64,000 nt of DNA from Nocardioides potassii (GTDB taxonomy: Bacteria; Actinomycetota; Actinomycetes; Propionibacteriales; Nocardioidaceae): positions 124,001 to 188,000 of the forward strand of contig NZ_JAKJHZ010000006.1 in the NCBI RefSeq assembly GCF_021648885.1. Direction: 5' to 3'. The number at the start of each line of letters is the position of its first letter. The stretch's first letter is position 1. Positions 34,290-42,787 of the stretch are shown here, one piece after another. The notes beneath the pieces are model-generated. The model saw nothing but the letters and a program-made list of their open reading frames with translations, had not been told where the DNA came from and made no database searches. Both the position numbers and the translations under genes were made by a program.

Positions 34290-36638
34290 GTGCCCACTCC
34301 GCGTCCCGACGTCCTGCCCCCGGTGGAGTCGCTCGTGCGCCGCCTCACGCAGGTTCCGGGGCGCGAGGACCGGCTCCGCCACCTCGAGGTGCTGCCGGCC
34401 CGCGAGGCCGTCCACGAGGACTGGCCCGAGTGGGTGCCGGACGACGTACGAGGGGCGTTCGCCGCGCAGGGAGTGGCGCGGCCGTGGCGCCACCAGGTCG
34501 TGGCGGCCGACGCCGCGCACGCCGGCGACCACGTCATCGTCGCGACCGGGACGGCCTCTGGGAAGTCACTGGCCTACCAGGTGCCGGCGCTCTCCTCGAT
34601 CCGCGCGGCCCGTGGACCGCGGGGCGAGCGCGGCGCCTCCGTCCTCTACCTCGCGCCCACCAAGGCGCTCGCCCACGACCAGCTCTCGGGGCTCGCGTCG
34701 CTCGGGCTCGACGTGCGCCTCGCCGCCCACGACGGCGACAGCTCGCGCGAGGAGCGCGACTGGACCCGCGACCACGGCGAGTACGTCCTCACCAACCCCG
34801 ACATGCTCCATCGCTCGCTGCTCCCCTCCCACCACCGCTGGTCACGGCTGCTGGGCTCGCTGGAGTTCGTCGTGGTGGACGAGTGCCACCACTACCGCGG
34901 CGTCTTCGGTGCGCACGTCTCCCACGTGCTGCGCCGGCTGCGGCGGGTGTGCGCGATGTACGGCGCCCACCCCACGTTCGTGCTCGCCTCAGCCACCGTC
35001 GCCCAGCCCGAGGTGACGGCCTCCCGGCTGACCGGCCTCGACGTGGTGGCGCTGACCCGGGACGACTCGCCGCGCGGCGCGGTGTCGCTGCTGCTGTGGG
35101 AGCCACCGTTCACCTCGCACGCCGGCGAGAACGGCGCTCCGGTCCGGCGGGCCGCCTCGTCCGAGGTGGCCGACCTGCTGGCCGACCTGGTCGCCGAGGA
35201 CGTCCGCACGCTCGCCTTCATCCGCTCGCGTCGGGGCGCCGAGCAGGTGGCCACGACGGCGTCCGACCTGCTTGCCGAGGTCGACCCCTCGCTGCCGGAC
35301 CGCGTCGCGGCCTACCGCGGGGGCTACCTGCCCGAGGAACGGCGAGCGCTGGAGGCCGCTCTGCGCCGGGGTGACCTGATGGGTCTGGCCGCCACCAACG
35401 CCCTCGAGCTCGGCATCGACATCAGCGGTCTCGACGCCGTCCTCATCGCCGGCTTCCCCGGCACCCGCGCCGCCTTCTGGCAGCAGGTCGGGCGCGCGGG
35501 GCGTGGCGCGCAGGACGCCCTCGGCATCCTGGTCGCCAAGGACGACCCCCTCGACACCTACCTCGTCACGCACCCCGAGACCCTGATCGGGGCACCGGTC
35601 GAGGCCTCCGTCTTCGACCCGTCCAACCCCCACGTGATGGGGCCGCACCTCTGCGCCGCCGCGCAGGAGTCACCGCTCACGGAGAAGGACCTGCCGCACT
35701 TCGGCCCGACCACCCGCGAGGTGGTCGACGACCTCGTCGGGATGGGCTTGCTCCGCAAGCGGCCGCGGGGCTGGTTCTGGACCGATCGCGGTCGGGCCGC
35801 CGACCTCGCCGACATCCGGTCCGCCGGCGGCTCGCCCGTCCAGCTGATCGAGGCCGACACCGGCCGGGTCGTCGGCACCGTCGACGCGAGCGGTGCCCAC
35901 AACCAGGCCCACCCCGGCGCGGTCTACGTCCACCAGGGCGAGACCTGGCTCGTCGAGGAGCTCGACGTCGAGCACCACGTCGCGACCATGCGGCGCGACG
36001 ACCCGTCGTTCAGCACGACCGCGCGCGAGGTCACCGACATCAGCATCGTCAGCACCCGCGAGCGCCGGTCGTGGGCGGGCTGCGAGCTCAGCCTCGGCGA
36101 GGTCGACGTCTCCCACCAGGTCGTCTCCTTCCTCCGTCGGCGGCAGCCGGGCGGCGAGGTGCTGTCGGAGGAGCCGCTCGACCTGCCCGAGCGCACCCTG
36201 CGGACGACCGCCGTGTGGTGGACCGTGCCCGACGACGTGGTCGCCGAGGCCGGGCTCGCCGCGCTCGACGTACCGGGCGCCGCGCACGCCGCCGAGCACT
36301 GCTCGATCGGCCTCCTGCCCCTCTTCGCCACCTGCGACCGCTGGGACATCGGCGGCGTCTCCACTGCCCGGCACGCCGACACCGGCGTGCTCACCGTCTT
36401 CGTGTACGACGGCCACCCCGGCGGCGCCGGCTTCTCCGAGCGCGGCTTCCACACCGCCGTCGCCTGGCTGTCCGCGACCCGCGAGGCGATCGCGAGCTGC
36501 GAGTGCTCGAGCGGCTGCCCGTCGTGCATCCAGTCACCCAAGTGCGGCAACCAGAACAACCCCCTGGACAAGGACGGCGCGATCCAGCTGCTCGACGCGC
36601 TCCTTGCGGGTGCACCGCGTGAGGACCGACAGGGCTAG
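34290..36638 (+). CDS. DEAD/DEAH-box helicase with DUF1998 (MrfA/SftH-like)
   Basis: A 782-residue superfamily 2 helicase. Visible are Walker [18 protein letters not shown], motif [13 protein letters not shown] (DECH), motif III SATV, motif [12 protein letters not shown] and a C-terminal DUF1998 module with the zinc cluster [17 protein letters not shown]. Family members unwind DNA 3'-5' and act in DNA repair (MrfA in mitomycin repair). The start is GTG 34290, 6 nt after a CAGACT box; the reading frame continues upstream into the STAS region as non-coding sequence. This is the position of Rv3649 relative to the Tad locus in mycobacteria. Confidence 0.93.
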   Translation: MPTPRPDVLPPVESLVRRLTQVPGREDRLRHLEVLPAREAVHEDWPEWVPDDVRGAFAAQGVARPWRHQVVAADAAHAGDHVIVATGTASGKSLAYQVPALSSIRAARGPRGERGASVLYLAPTKALAHDQLSGLASLGLDVRLAAHDGDSSREERDWTRDHGEYVLTNPDMLHRSLLPSHHRWSRLLGSLEFVVVDECHHYRGVFGAHVSHVLRRLRRVCAMYGAHPTFVLASATVAQPEVTASRLTGLDVVALTRDDSPRGAVSLLLWEPPFTSHAGENGAPVRRAASSEVADLLADLVAEDVRTLAFIRSRRGAEQVATTASDLLAEVDPSLPDRVAAYRGGYLPEERRALEAALRRGDLMGLAATNALELGIDISGLDAVLIAGFPGTRAAFWQQVGRAGRGAQDALGILVAKDDPLDTYLVTHPETLIGAPVEASVFDPSNPHVMGPHLCAAAQESPLTEKDLPHFGPTTREVVDDLVGMGLLRKRPRGWFWTDRGRAADLADIRSAGGSPVQLIEADTGRVVGTVDASGAHNQAHPGAVYVHQGETWLVEELDVEHHVATMRRDDPSFSTTAREVTDISIVSTRERRSWAGCELSLGEVDVSHQVVSFLRRRQPGGEVLSEEPLDLPERTLRTTAVWWTVPDDVVAEAGLAALDVPGAAHAAEHCSIGLLPLFATCDRWDIGGVSTARHADTGVLTVFVYDGHPGGAGFSERGFHTAVAWLSATREAIASCECSSGCPSCIQSPKCGNQNNPLDKDGAIQLLDALLAGAPREDRQG

Positions 36639-36647
36639 ATTCGCGCC

Positions 36648-36959
36648 ATGGTGGTCATCGCTCTCATCCTCATCGCCCTCGGCGCGCTCGCGATCGTCGT
36701 CGCCTTCGCCTTCACCGATCCGGGGACCGGCGGCACCTACCTCGGGGTCGACGTCAACATCCTGTCGGCGTTCCTGATCGGTGTGGCTGCGGGTGCGGCC
36801 ATCCTCTGGGGCCTCTGGATCCTCAAGTGGGGCACCAAGCGCAGCCTCGCCCACCGACGCGAGCGCAAGGAGCTGAGCGAGCTCAACGCCAAGCTCGAGC
36901 GCGTCGAGGCCGAGCGCCGCGGGGAGGACGGCACCGTGACGGACCGCGACCGCATCTGA
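36648..36959 (+). CDS. Small two-helix membrane protein with coiled-coil tail
   Basis: A 103-residue protein with two membrane helices (VVIALILIALGALAIVVAFA and ILSAFLIGVAAGAAILWGLW) and a basic, heptad-like tail (KELSELNAKLERVEAER), resembling LapA-type or DUF1049-like membrane-tail proteins. Cytoplasmic tail inferred from the positive residues after helix 2. ATG 36648 is 6 nt after TAGATT. Function unknown. Confidence 0.75.
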   Translation: MVVIALILIALGALAIVVAFAFTDPGTGGTYLGVDVNILSAFLIGVAAGAAILWGLWILKWGTKRSLAHRRERKELSELNAKLERVEAERRGEDGTVTDRDRI

Positions 36960-36966
36960 CCTCGCC

Positions 36967-37323
36967 TCACCCGGGGCCCGCTCGCGCCTCTGCGGTCAAC
37001 CGCACGTCGCGCCGCGGGACGTCCGGTCCCGGCACGGACACCTCGACGGTGACCTCGTCGCCGGCCAGCCGGCATCCCTCGAGGACGGCGCCGTTGGCGG
37101 TCGCCACCTCACCCGCTCGCCCGCAGGCGTCGTCGAGGTGCGAGGCACCCGCCAGCGCCGCGAGGTCGGCCGCCGCCTGGGCGCGTCGCTGTGCGGTGAC
37201 CAGGCCGCCTGCCGCACCGAGGCCGGTCATCACGAACACCAGCAGACCCGCCATCGCGACCACCAGCACGGTGGCACCGCCGCGATCGGTGCGCGCCGCT
37301 CCGGGCTCGGTCCCACGCTTCAC
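36967..37323 (-). CDS. Rv3654c-like TadE/TadG-type pseudopilin
   Basis: A 118-residue single-helix protein with DRGGATVLVVAMAGLLVFVM near the N-terminus and the QRRAQAAADLAALAGA motif of TadG/Rv3654c-like minor pilins. It is the last gene of the Tad operon and overlaps the TadE stop by 4 nt. Expected to be membrane-inserted and exported with the Flp machinery. It lacks the Glu of the prepilin cleavage motif, so it is probably not processed. Confidence 0.85.
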   Translation of the reverse strand: MKRGTEPGAARTDRGGATVLVVAMAGLLVFVMTGLGAAGGLVTAQRRAQAAADLAALAGASHLDDACGRAGEVATANGAVLEGCRLAGDEVTVEVSVPGPDVPRRDVRLTAEARAGPG

Positions 37324-37697
37324 GACGCCTCCACCAGCGCCACCGCCTCGGCGGAGACGGTGATCCCCGGCAGGGACGACAGCAAACCGCCGGGGCCGTC
37401 GATGCGCGCGCTCGTCGTGACGGTCACCCGGCCCTCGTCCTCCGCGATCCGGACGCGGGCGTCCTCCGGTGCGATCCTCAGCGCGACGGCTTCCGCCGAG
37501 GTGACGTCGTCACCGCGAGCGACGGCCCGAGCCGCCTCCCGTGACGCGTCGACCACCCGGACCTGCGCGGCGCCGACGGCGAGCATCCACACGAGGCCGG
37601 CCGTGAGGGCGACCAGCAGCGGGATCCCCAGCGCGAGCTCCGCGGTGGCGGCGCCCCGCTGGTCACGTCCCCCGTGCCACCCTCGCCGGTCGCCCAT
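37320..37697 (-). CDS. TadE-family minor pilin (Rv3655c-like)
   Basis: A 125-residue protein with a TadE-type N-terminus (QRGAATAELALGIPLLVALT: short basic leader, then a hydrophobic helix with Glu at position 5 after the candidate cleavage Gly), and VRVVDASREAARAVARGDD, which is diagnostic for the family. It starts within the stop of the DUF4244 pilin (TGATG). Assembles with the Flp-type pilus in the membrane or outside it. Confidence 0.88.
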   Translation of the reverse strand: MGDRRGWHGGRDQRGAATAELALGIPLLVALTAGLVWMLAVGAAQVRVVDASREAARAVARGDDVTSAEAVALRIAPEDARVRIAEDEGRVTVTTSARIDGPGGLLSSLPGITVSAEAVALVEAS

Positions 37698-37876
37698 CAG
37701 CCGATGCCGAGCAAGCCCATGACGTGGTCGAACAGCCGGACCAGCAGCTTGTCCCCGAAGCTGCCGGTCAGCAGCTTGTAGAGCAGCCCGGCGAACCCGG
37801 CACCCGCCGCGGTCCCGACGGCGTACTCGGCGGTGGTGATGCCCAGCTCGGTGCGGTCGATCCGGTGACGCCTCAT
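37697..37876 (-). CDS. DUF4244 protein, Flp-type major pilin candidate
   Basis: A 59-residue protein. LGITTAEYAVGTAAGAGFAG matches the Flp prepilin pattern: cleavage after Gly12, Glu at +5 followed by Tyr, then one hydrophobic helix. It is the Rv3656c position of the conserved locus. GAGAGGGG precedes ATG 37876. It is separated from tadC by 140 bp, the only sizeable gap in the operon, containing a hairpin and a repeated motif. No prepilin peptidase gene is present in the window. Confidence 0.88.
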   Translation of the reverse strand: MRRHRIDRTELGITTAEYAVGTAAGAGFAGLLYKLLTGSFGDKLLVRLFDHVMGLLGIG

Positions 37877-37894
37877 CGTTTCCCCTCTCGTGCT

Positions 37895-37913
37895 GGGGCT
37901 CCCGTTGAGCCCC
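37895..37913. terminator. Hairpin upstream of the Flp pilin
   Basis: GGGGCTC-CCGTT-GAGCCCC, a perfect 7-bp stem 19 nt upstream of the pilin start. It could terminate or process the upstream Tad transcript or stabilise the pilin mRNA, giving more pilin than machinery. Confidence 0.5.
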
Positions 37914-37968
37914 GTCGCCCGACCAGCCTCGGAGGATCGGGACGGGACCGCACCCGGCTGCCGGCAGA

Positions 37969-38003
37969 CCTGTGGACGGACGCCCGCGGCGTCGCCCTGT
38001 GGA
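37969..38003. promoter_or_regulatory. Paired motif CCTGTGGA, 27-bp period, upstream of the pilin gene
   Basis: CCTGTGGA occurs at 37969-37976 and 37996-38003, both exact, with 19 bp between. The same pair with identical spacing lies upstream of ssd at 41600-41634. It lies 93-127 bp upstream of the pilin start. Confidence 0.5.
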
Positions 38004-38016
38004 CGTCGAGTGGCCC

Positions 38017-38706
38017 TCACGGCGCCACCGACCCGACGAGCGAGGCGACCGTGGGCACCACGCCGAGCAGCAGGAAGGCCGGCAGGAGGCAGACGCCCAG
38101 CGGGACAGCCGCGCTCACCCCGACCCGGCGGGCCGCGTCCTCGGCGCGGGCGAGGAACTCGCGGGTGAGCTCGTCGGCGAGCCGTTCGACGGTCTGCACG
38201 ACGGACGCACCCGACGTCAGGGACCGCACCATGGCGCGGCCGAGCGGCGCGAGCTCGTCGTCCTCGAGGAGCGCCTGCCACGCCTCCACCCCCGACGCTC
38301 CCCACCGGGACCGGTCGACGACCGGGAGGAGCCGGTCGGCAGCCGGACCGGGCAGTGCGGCGCAGACCTGGGCCAGTCCGGTCGTCGGATCGGCTCCGCC
38401 GCGGATGGTCGAGGCGAACAGGTCGACGAGGTGCGGCAAGGTCTGCTGCACCTCCTCCCGATCACGACGTCGGGCCGGCGACTCGGCCCGCGCGAGCACC
38501 CACCAGGCAGCACCGGCACCGAGGAGCCCGGCCACCGGGCCCGCCGGACCACCCACGAAGAGCCACGCCCCGGCGCCCACGCCGAGAGCGGCCGCCGGGC
38601 GAAGAGGGAGACCTGGCGTCGGGCGCTCGCGCCTCGGCGGTCGCACGTCGGTGGGCAGCCAGCACAGCACCGCGAGCGCAGCCGCGACCGCGGTCGCCCA
38701 GGTCAC
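38017..38706 (-). CDS. tadC: Type II secretion F-family protein, TadC-like
   Basis: A 229-residue inner-membrane platform protein. The N-terminal helices (TWATAVAAALAVLCWLP, PAGPVAGLLGAGAAWWVLAR) are followed by the T2SF domain (LPHLVDLFASTIRGGADPTT, SLTSGASVVQTVERLADELT) and a C-terminal helix (PLGVCLLPAFLLLGVVPTVA). The GTG start at 38706 makes a GTGA overlap with tadB. TadB and TadC together form the pilus assembly platform. Confidence 0.9.
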   Translation of the reverse strand: MTWATAVAAALAVLCWLPTDVRPPRRERPTPGLPLRPAAALGVGAGAWLFVGGPAGPVAGLLGAGAAWWVLARAESPARRRDREEVQQTLPHLVDLFASTIRGGADPTTGLAQVCAALPGPAADRLLPVVDRSRWGASGVEAWQALLEDDELAPLGRAMVRSLTSGASVVQTVERLADELTREFLARAEDAARRVGVSAAVPLGVCLLPAFLLLGVVPTVASLVGSVAP

Positions 38707-39377
38707 GGCGCACCCGCCCGGTCGGCGAGCCGCTCGATCCACCACAGTCCGAGGGCGATGAGGGACAGGCCCACCACCAGGCACGCCCACCCCACCGGTG
38801 TGCGCAACACGAAGGACCACGGATCCGACCCGGCACCGGAGCCCATCATCAGCACCGCGAGCGGCAGGCACGTCACCAGCCGGGCGGTGGCCCGCGCCGA
38901 GGCGAGCTCGGAGTCGACGAGCCGTCGCGTCCGCCGACGTGCGCGCAGGCCGTCGGCCGTGCGTTCGAGGGCGGCGGACAGTCCCTGGCCGGATCGCTCC
39001 GCCACCTGCCACGCGCCGGCCACCCACCGCAGGTCGGATGCACCGCGGTGCTCCTCCGCGAGCCGCCGGAGCACGTCGGGCACATCCGCCCCGAGCCGTA
39101 CGGCGTCCGCTGCCGCCACCAGCGGCGGCCACCGCTCGGCCGCAGCAGCCAGGGCCGCACCGGGCGGGCGTCCTGCCGCCAGCTCGGCGGCGAGGAGATC
39201 GCACACCTCCAGCACCGCAGCCCGGTCGGAGGTCGTGCGGCGTCGACCTGCTCCCCACGTCCGCCCCCACGAAGGACGGGAGCGGGCCGAGGCGACCGTG
39301 GGCAGTCCTGTCGACGGTGGTGGCCACGACACGGCCACCGCCGCGGCCAGTAGGACTGCCGCGAGCCAGGCGCTCAC
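38703..39377 (-). CDS. tadB: Type II secretion F-family protein, TadB-like
   Basis: A 224-residue platform protein. It has a hydrophobic N-terminus, a soluble T2SF domain with AAELAAGRPPGAALAAAAER and WQVAERSGQGLSAALERTAD, and C-terminal helices (LVTCLPLAVLMMGSGAG, VGWACLVVGLSLIALGLWWI). Two adjacent GTG codons compete as start; I choose 39377, which gives the GTGA overlap with tadA seen at every junction here (39380 would add one residue). Confidence 0.9.
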   Translation of the reverse strand: MSAWLAAVLLAAAVAVSWPPPSTGLPTVASARSRPSWGRTWGAGRRRTTSDRAAVLEVCDLLAAELAAGRPPGAALAAAAERWPPLVAAADAVRLGADVPDVLRRLAEEHRGASDLRWVAGAWQVAERSGQGLSAALERTADGLRARRRTRRLVDSELASARATARLVTCLPLAVLMMGSGAGSDPWSFVLRTPVGWACLVVGLSLIALGLWWIERLADRAGAP

Positions 39378-40540
39378 CACGCCACCGAGCCCAGGCGCCG
39401 GGCGAGTGCCGCGGCGGCCGGACCGCGGACCACGCGGTCGGCGTCGAAGGTCGCGGCGGTCCGCAGCGCCACCAAGCCGGATGCCTCCCGGTCCGGCACC
39501 GCGAGCTCCAGCACCCGACGCCTCCCGTCACGACCGCGCCCGAGGTGAATGACGACGTCGAGCGCGGACGCGAGCTGGCTGTGCGCGGCCTCCCGCGGCA
39601 GCCCGGCGGCCAACGACAGGGCCTCGATCCGGGCCGGGACGTCGGCGGCGGAGTTGGCGTGGAGCGTCCCGCAGCCGCCGCCGTGCCCGGTGTTGAGGGC
39701 CGCGAGGAGGCCGACGACCTCGGCGCCGCGCACCTCCCCGACCACCAAACGGTCGGGCCGCATCCGGAGCGCCTGGCGCACCAGCGTCTGCAGGGTGATC
39801 TCGCCGGCGCCCTCGATGTTGGGCGGCCGCCCCTCCAGCGCGACGACGTGGGGGTGATCGGGTCGCAGCTCGCTCGCGTCCTCCACGAGGACGATCCGCT
39901 CGCCGACGTCGACGAGCGAGAGAAGGGCCGACAGGACCGAGGTCTTGCCCGTGCCCGTCCCGCCCGTGACCAGGAACGCGCACCGCGAGTCGACGACCTC
40001 CTCCAGCAGGAACGCACCGTCCGGCGGCAGCGCTCCCGCCGTCACCAGCTCGGGAAGCGTCCAGACCCGCCCGCGCGGGATGCGGAGCGACAACACGGTG
40101 CCCGAGCGGGCGACCGGCGCCAGGACGGCGTGGAACCGGCTCCCGTCGGGCAGCCGCACGTCCGCGTGCGGGGTCGCGTCGTCCAACCGGCGGCCGGCCG
40201 TCGCGGCCAGTCGCTGCGCGAGTCGCCTGACCGATCCCTCGTCCGGGAAGGAGACCGTCGACCGCTCGAGCCCGCGACCGCGGTCGAGCCACACGTCCTC
40301 GGGTCCGTTGACCAGCACGTCGGTCACGTCGGGCAGCCGCAGCAGCTCCTCCAGGGGACCCGCGCCCAGCACGTCGCGGCGCAGCAGGTCGTGGACCGCC
40401 AGCACGGTCGCGTCACCGACCGGCGCACCGGACGCGCGCAACGCCTCGGCCACGCGGTGCGGCGTCAGGTCCCCGGACGTGCCGGCCAGCCGCCGGCGCA
40501 CGTAGTCGACCACCTCGGCCGGGACGGCTGGTGTCTTCAC
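39374..40540 (-). CDS. tadA: Tad/CpaF-family secretion ATPase
   Basis: A 388-residue hexameric ATPase powering Flp pilus assembly. It has the N-terminal region of the CpaF type (LGAGPLEELLRLPDVTDVLV), Walker A VTGGTGTGKTSVLSALL, the Asp box VLVEDASELR and Walker B RLVVGEVRGAEVVGLLAALN, plus His box TGHGGGCGTLHANS. The GTG start at 40540 overlaps the ssd stop (GTGA). Cytoplasmic, docked on TadB/TadC. Confidence 0.95.
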   Translation of the reverse strand: MKTPAVPAEVVDYVRRRLAGTSGDLTPHRVAEALRASGAPVGDATVLAVHDLLRRDVLGAGPLEELLRLPDVTDVLVNGPEDVWLDRGRGLERSTVSFPDEGSVRRLAQRLAATAGRRLDDATPHADVRLPDGSRFHAVLAPVARSGTVLSLRIPRGRVWTLPELVTAGALPPDGAFLLEEVVDSRCAFLVTGGTGTGKTSVLSALLSLVDVGERIVLVEDASELRPDHPHVVALEGRPPNIEGAGEITLQTLVRQALRMRPDRLVVGEVRGAEVVGLLAALNTGHGGGCGTLHANSAADVPARIEALSLAAGLPREAAHSQLASALDVVIHLGRGRDGRRRVLELAVPDREASGLVALRTAATFDADRVVRGPAAAALARRLGSVAW

Positions 40541-41547
40541 GCTGCGTCCAGCAGGTCGCGGGCGGCTCGGGCGAGCGGACCTCGACGGGTGAGGGGGCCC
40601 AGGCCCCGGTCGACGGAGGCCGCCAGACCGCGCTGCTCCCCCAGCGTCGCGACGACCGGCACGCCGGTCACGCGAGCCGCGTCGGCATCGCTCAGGCCGC
40701 CCGGCCGCACCACGAGCCCGGCGCGGTCGGCGCACCGGAGGTCGGCGACCAGGCGGGCGGTGGCCGCGACCCCCGGGACCGTGGCCGGGGTGACGACGAG
40801 CAGGTCGTCGCACCGCTCGACCAGCTCGACCAGCGCTGGCCCGCCGTGGCGGGCGAGGTCGAGGACGACCAGCTCGTGGCCGCGGACGGCCGCGTCGAGC
40901 ATGCGCCTGGCTGCAGGCACGTCGAGCCGGCGACGGAACCCGGACCAGGTGAGCACCCCGAGCGCGCCCTCGCAGGGCACGCCCTCGCGCAACGCTCGCG
41001 CGCCGAGCCGTCCGACCGTGTCCGCGAGGCCCTCCCACCGCACGCCGCCGCGGCCCTCCAGGCCGAGCAACCGGTCGACGCCCGGGCCGAGCGGGTCGGC
41101 ATCGACCAGCAGCGTCGGTCCGCGGGTCGCGTGCCACTGCGCGAGCGCGCAGGCGAGCGTCGTCGCCCCCGCCCCGCCGGAGCCGCCGACCACACCGACC
41201 ACCCGACCCGGCGACGCCCGCTCCCCGACGTCGGCGAGCGCGTCCGCGAGCCAGGGCGAGCCCTCGGGCAGGTCGACCACCGACGCGGCCCCCAGCCCGA
41301 CGGCGTACCGGAAGACGCCCTCGCCGACGGACGACCCGACCACGTGGACCCCGCCCCTGCGCGGTGGGGAAAGGGCCGTCACCTCCCCCGCCACGTCAGC
41401 TCCGACGAGGACCAGGTCGGCGCCGGACCAGGACCCGAGGGCGAGCGACGGATCGGCACCCACGTCGGCCTCCACCCCCGCCGCCGCGCACAGCGCGACG
41501 ACGGTCTCGTGGAGGTCGGCGGATCGGGTGAGGAGGAGGACGGCCAT
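40537..41547 (-). CDS. ssd: Septum site-determining/CpaE-like ATPase (Ssd)
   Basis: A 336-residue MinD/ParA-like protein heading the Tad operon. The deviant P-loop region is VVGVVGGSGGAGATTLACAL, with LLVDADPLGPGVDRLLGLEG as the switch motif and LVVLDLARHGG. The N-terminal ~110 residues are the receiver-like domain of CpaE. The position matches Rv3660c (Ssd), which can also affect cell division. Start ambiguous: ATG 41547 chosen, ATG 41565 possible. Two copies of CCTGTGGA lie 53-87 bp upstream. Confidence 0.85.
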   Translation of the reverse strand: MAVLLLTRSADLHETVVALCAAAGVEADVGADPSLALGSWSGADLVLVGADVAGEVTALSPPRRGGVHVVGSSVGEGVFRYAVGLGAASVVDLPEGSPWLADALADVGERASPGRVVGVVGGSGGAGATTLACALAQWHATRGPTLLVDADPLGPGVDRLLGLEGRGGVRWEGLADTVGRLGARALREGVPCEGALGVLTWSGFRRRLDVPAARRMLDAAVRGHELVVLDLARHGGPALVELVERCDDLLVVTPATVPGVAATARLVADLRCADRAGLVVRPGGLSDADAARVTGVPVVATLGEQRGLAASVDRGLGPLTRRGPLARAARDLLDAA

Positions 41548-41599
41548 GACGACAAGGCTCGGCATTGCCACCGACGACGGACAGACGGTGCCCCGCGAG

Positions 41600-41634
41600 C
41601 CTGTGGAGGAGCCGTCCGCGAAGGCCCCTGTGGA
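41600..41634. promoter_or_regulatory. Paired motif CCTGTGGA, 27-bp period, upstream of ssd
   Basis: CCTGTGGA at 41600-41607 and again at 41627-41634, with 19 bp between, repeating the pair found before the pilin gene. On the transcribed strand the copies read TCCACAGG. The reverse complement resembles a DnaA box (YYNTCCACA), so DnaA binding is one alternative. Confidence 0.5.
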
Positions 41635-41680
41635 CGTCTGACGGCCCGCCCGCACGGACGAAGGCCCCTACGATGACGGC

Positions 41681-42475
41681 ATGTCCCGCCCGACCGCGGC
41701 CTTCTTCGACCTCGACAAGACGATCATCGCCAAGTCGAGCACGCTCGCGTTCAGCCGCGAGTTCCAGGCGGGCGGGCTCATCTCACGGCGCGCGATGCTG
41801 CGCTCGGCGTACGCCCAGTTCGTCTTCTTCACCGGCGGGGCCGACCACGACCAGATGGACAAGATGCGCGAGTTCATGTCGCAGCTGTGCGCCGGCTGGG
41901 ACGTCGCCACCGTGCGCGAGATCGTCCACGAGACCCTCACGAACATCGTGGAGCCCCTCGTCTACGACGAGGCCGTGACGCTGATGGAGGAGCACCGGGA
42001 GGCCGGCCGCGACATCGTCATCGTCTCCGCCAGCGGCGCCGAGGTCGTCGAGCCGATCGGCGAGATGCTCGGCGCCGACCGGGTCGTCGCGACCCGGATG
42101 GAGATCGTCGACGGCAGGTACACCGGCGAGATCGACTACTACGCCTACGCCGAGGAGAAGGCCCGCGCGATCGAACACCTCGCCGAGACCGTCGGCTACG
42201 ACCTCGACGAGTGCTACGCCTACAGCGACTCGGTCACCGACGTGCACATGCTCCAGGTCGTCGGCCACCCCTTCGCGGTCAACCCCGACCGCGAGCTGCG
42301 GCGCATCGCGACCGCGAACGACTGGCCGGTGCTGCTCTTCGTGCGTCCCGTGGCGCTGCGCCGACGCGTCCCGCTACCGCCCGCCAGGCCGACCCTGGCG
42401 GCCCTCGCCGTGGGTGGCGCGGTCGCCGCCGGGAGCGTCATCTGGGCCAACCGGAAGCGTCGCGGCGTGTCGTGA
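41681..42475 (+). CDS. HAD-IB family hydrolase (SerB-like phosphatase)
   Basis: A 264-residue haloacid-dehalogenase phosphatase. Motif I FFDLDKTIIAKSS (DxDxT), motif II IVSASGAEVVEP and motif III/IV EKARAIEHLAE with YSDSVTDVHML are all intact. A C-terminal hydrophobic stretch (ALAVGGAVAAGSVIWANRKR) suggests tail anchoring to the membrane. Substrate unknown; relatives act on phosphoserine or lysophospholipids. ATG 41681 is 6 nt after TACGAT. It is the Rv3661 position, divergent from ssd. Confidence 0.92.
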   Translation: MSRPTAAFFDLDKTIIAKSSTLAFSREFQAGGLISRRAMLRSAYAQFVFFTGGADHDQMDKMREFMSQLCAGWDVATVREIVHETLTNIVEPLVYDEAVTLMEEHREAGRDIVIVSASGAEVVEPIGEMLGADRVVATRMEIVDGRYTGEIDYYAYAEEKARAIEHLAETVGYDLDECYAYSDSVTDVHMLQVVGHPFAVNPDRELRRIATANDWPVLLFVRPVALRRRVPLPPARPTLAALAVGGAVAAGSVIWANRKRRGVS

Positions 42476-42772
42476 CCGGCGTGTCGCGGAGATCCCCGCG
42501 CACCCACCGGCCGACGGCAAAGTCAACCCTTGAAGGTCCCGGGCGGCGGGGCTAGAACAGAGTCAAGAACTCCACAGCAGCACGTGTGCCAGGTACCCAC
42601 GCGGCGATCCACCCATCCGATGGGGTGCTGGAGGTCGGGATCAGCCCGAGCCAGCGATTGAGAAGAGCACGCTTGGTAGCCACGGCATCACGTGTCAGCG
42701 GCGGCACCCGATCCACGTGAGCGGGTGCCGCTCGCACGTCGTCTCGATACGCCTCGCTCGTGCCTCGCTCGG
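42476..42772. other. Intergenic stretch of about 300 bp with a hairpin, a short low-GC frame and a repeat
   Basis: After the HAD stop the segment 42552-42683 is noticeably less GC-rich. On the minus strand it holds an open frame of 43 codons (GTG 42683, VATKRALLNRWLGLIPTSST at the start) with no recognisable family and no RBS, perhaps a remnant. A GGCACCCG/CGGGTGCC hairpin lies at 42703-42729. The right end is an interspersed repeat (42741-42787). Confidence 0.6.
42703..42729. terminator. Hairpin downstream of the Fic-like gene
   Basis: GGCACCCG (42703-42710) pairs with CGGGTGCC (42722-42729) over an 11-nt loop, about 45 nt past the Fic-like stop on the minus strand. Plausible terminator; no U-tract. 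Confidence 0.45.
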
Positions 42773-42787
42773 CTACTCGACCACCGG
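42741..42787. repeat. REP-like interspersed repeat, copy 1
   Basis: On the minus strand it begins CCGGTGGTCGAGTAGCCGAG and continues with CGAGGCACGAGCGAGGCG. The first 31 bases match 28 of 31 positions with the copy at 51598-51628. It supplies the last codons and the TAG stop of the Fic-like gene. The CGAGCGAGG unit recurs within it. Confidence 0.7.

Noticed and set aside
37969..41634. CCTGTGGA copies as DnaA boxes of a replication origin
   Set aside because: No dnaA, dnaN or A+T-rich region nearby, and the copies are confined to two gene-upstream pairs; a DnaA regulatory role cannot be excluded.
42476..42772. An insertion sequence in the low-GC gap
   Set aside because: No transposase frame, no terminal inverted repeats and no target duplication were found; only a short open frame and one repeat copy.
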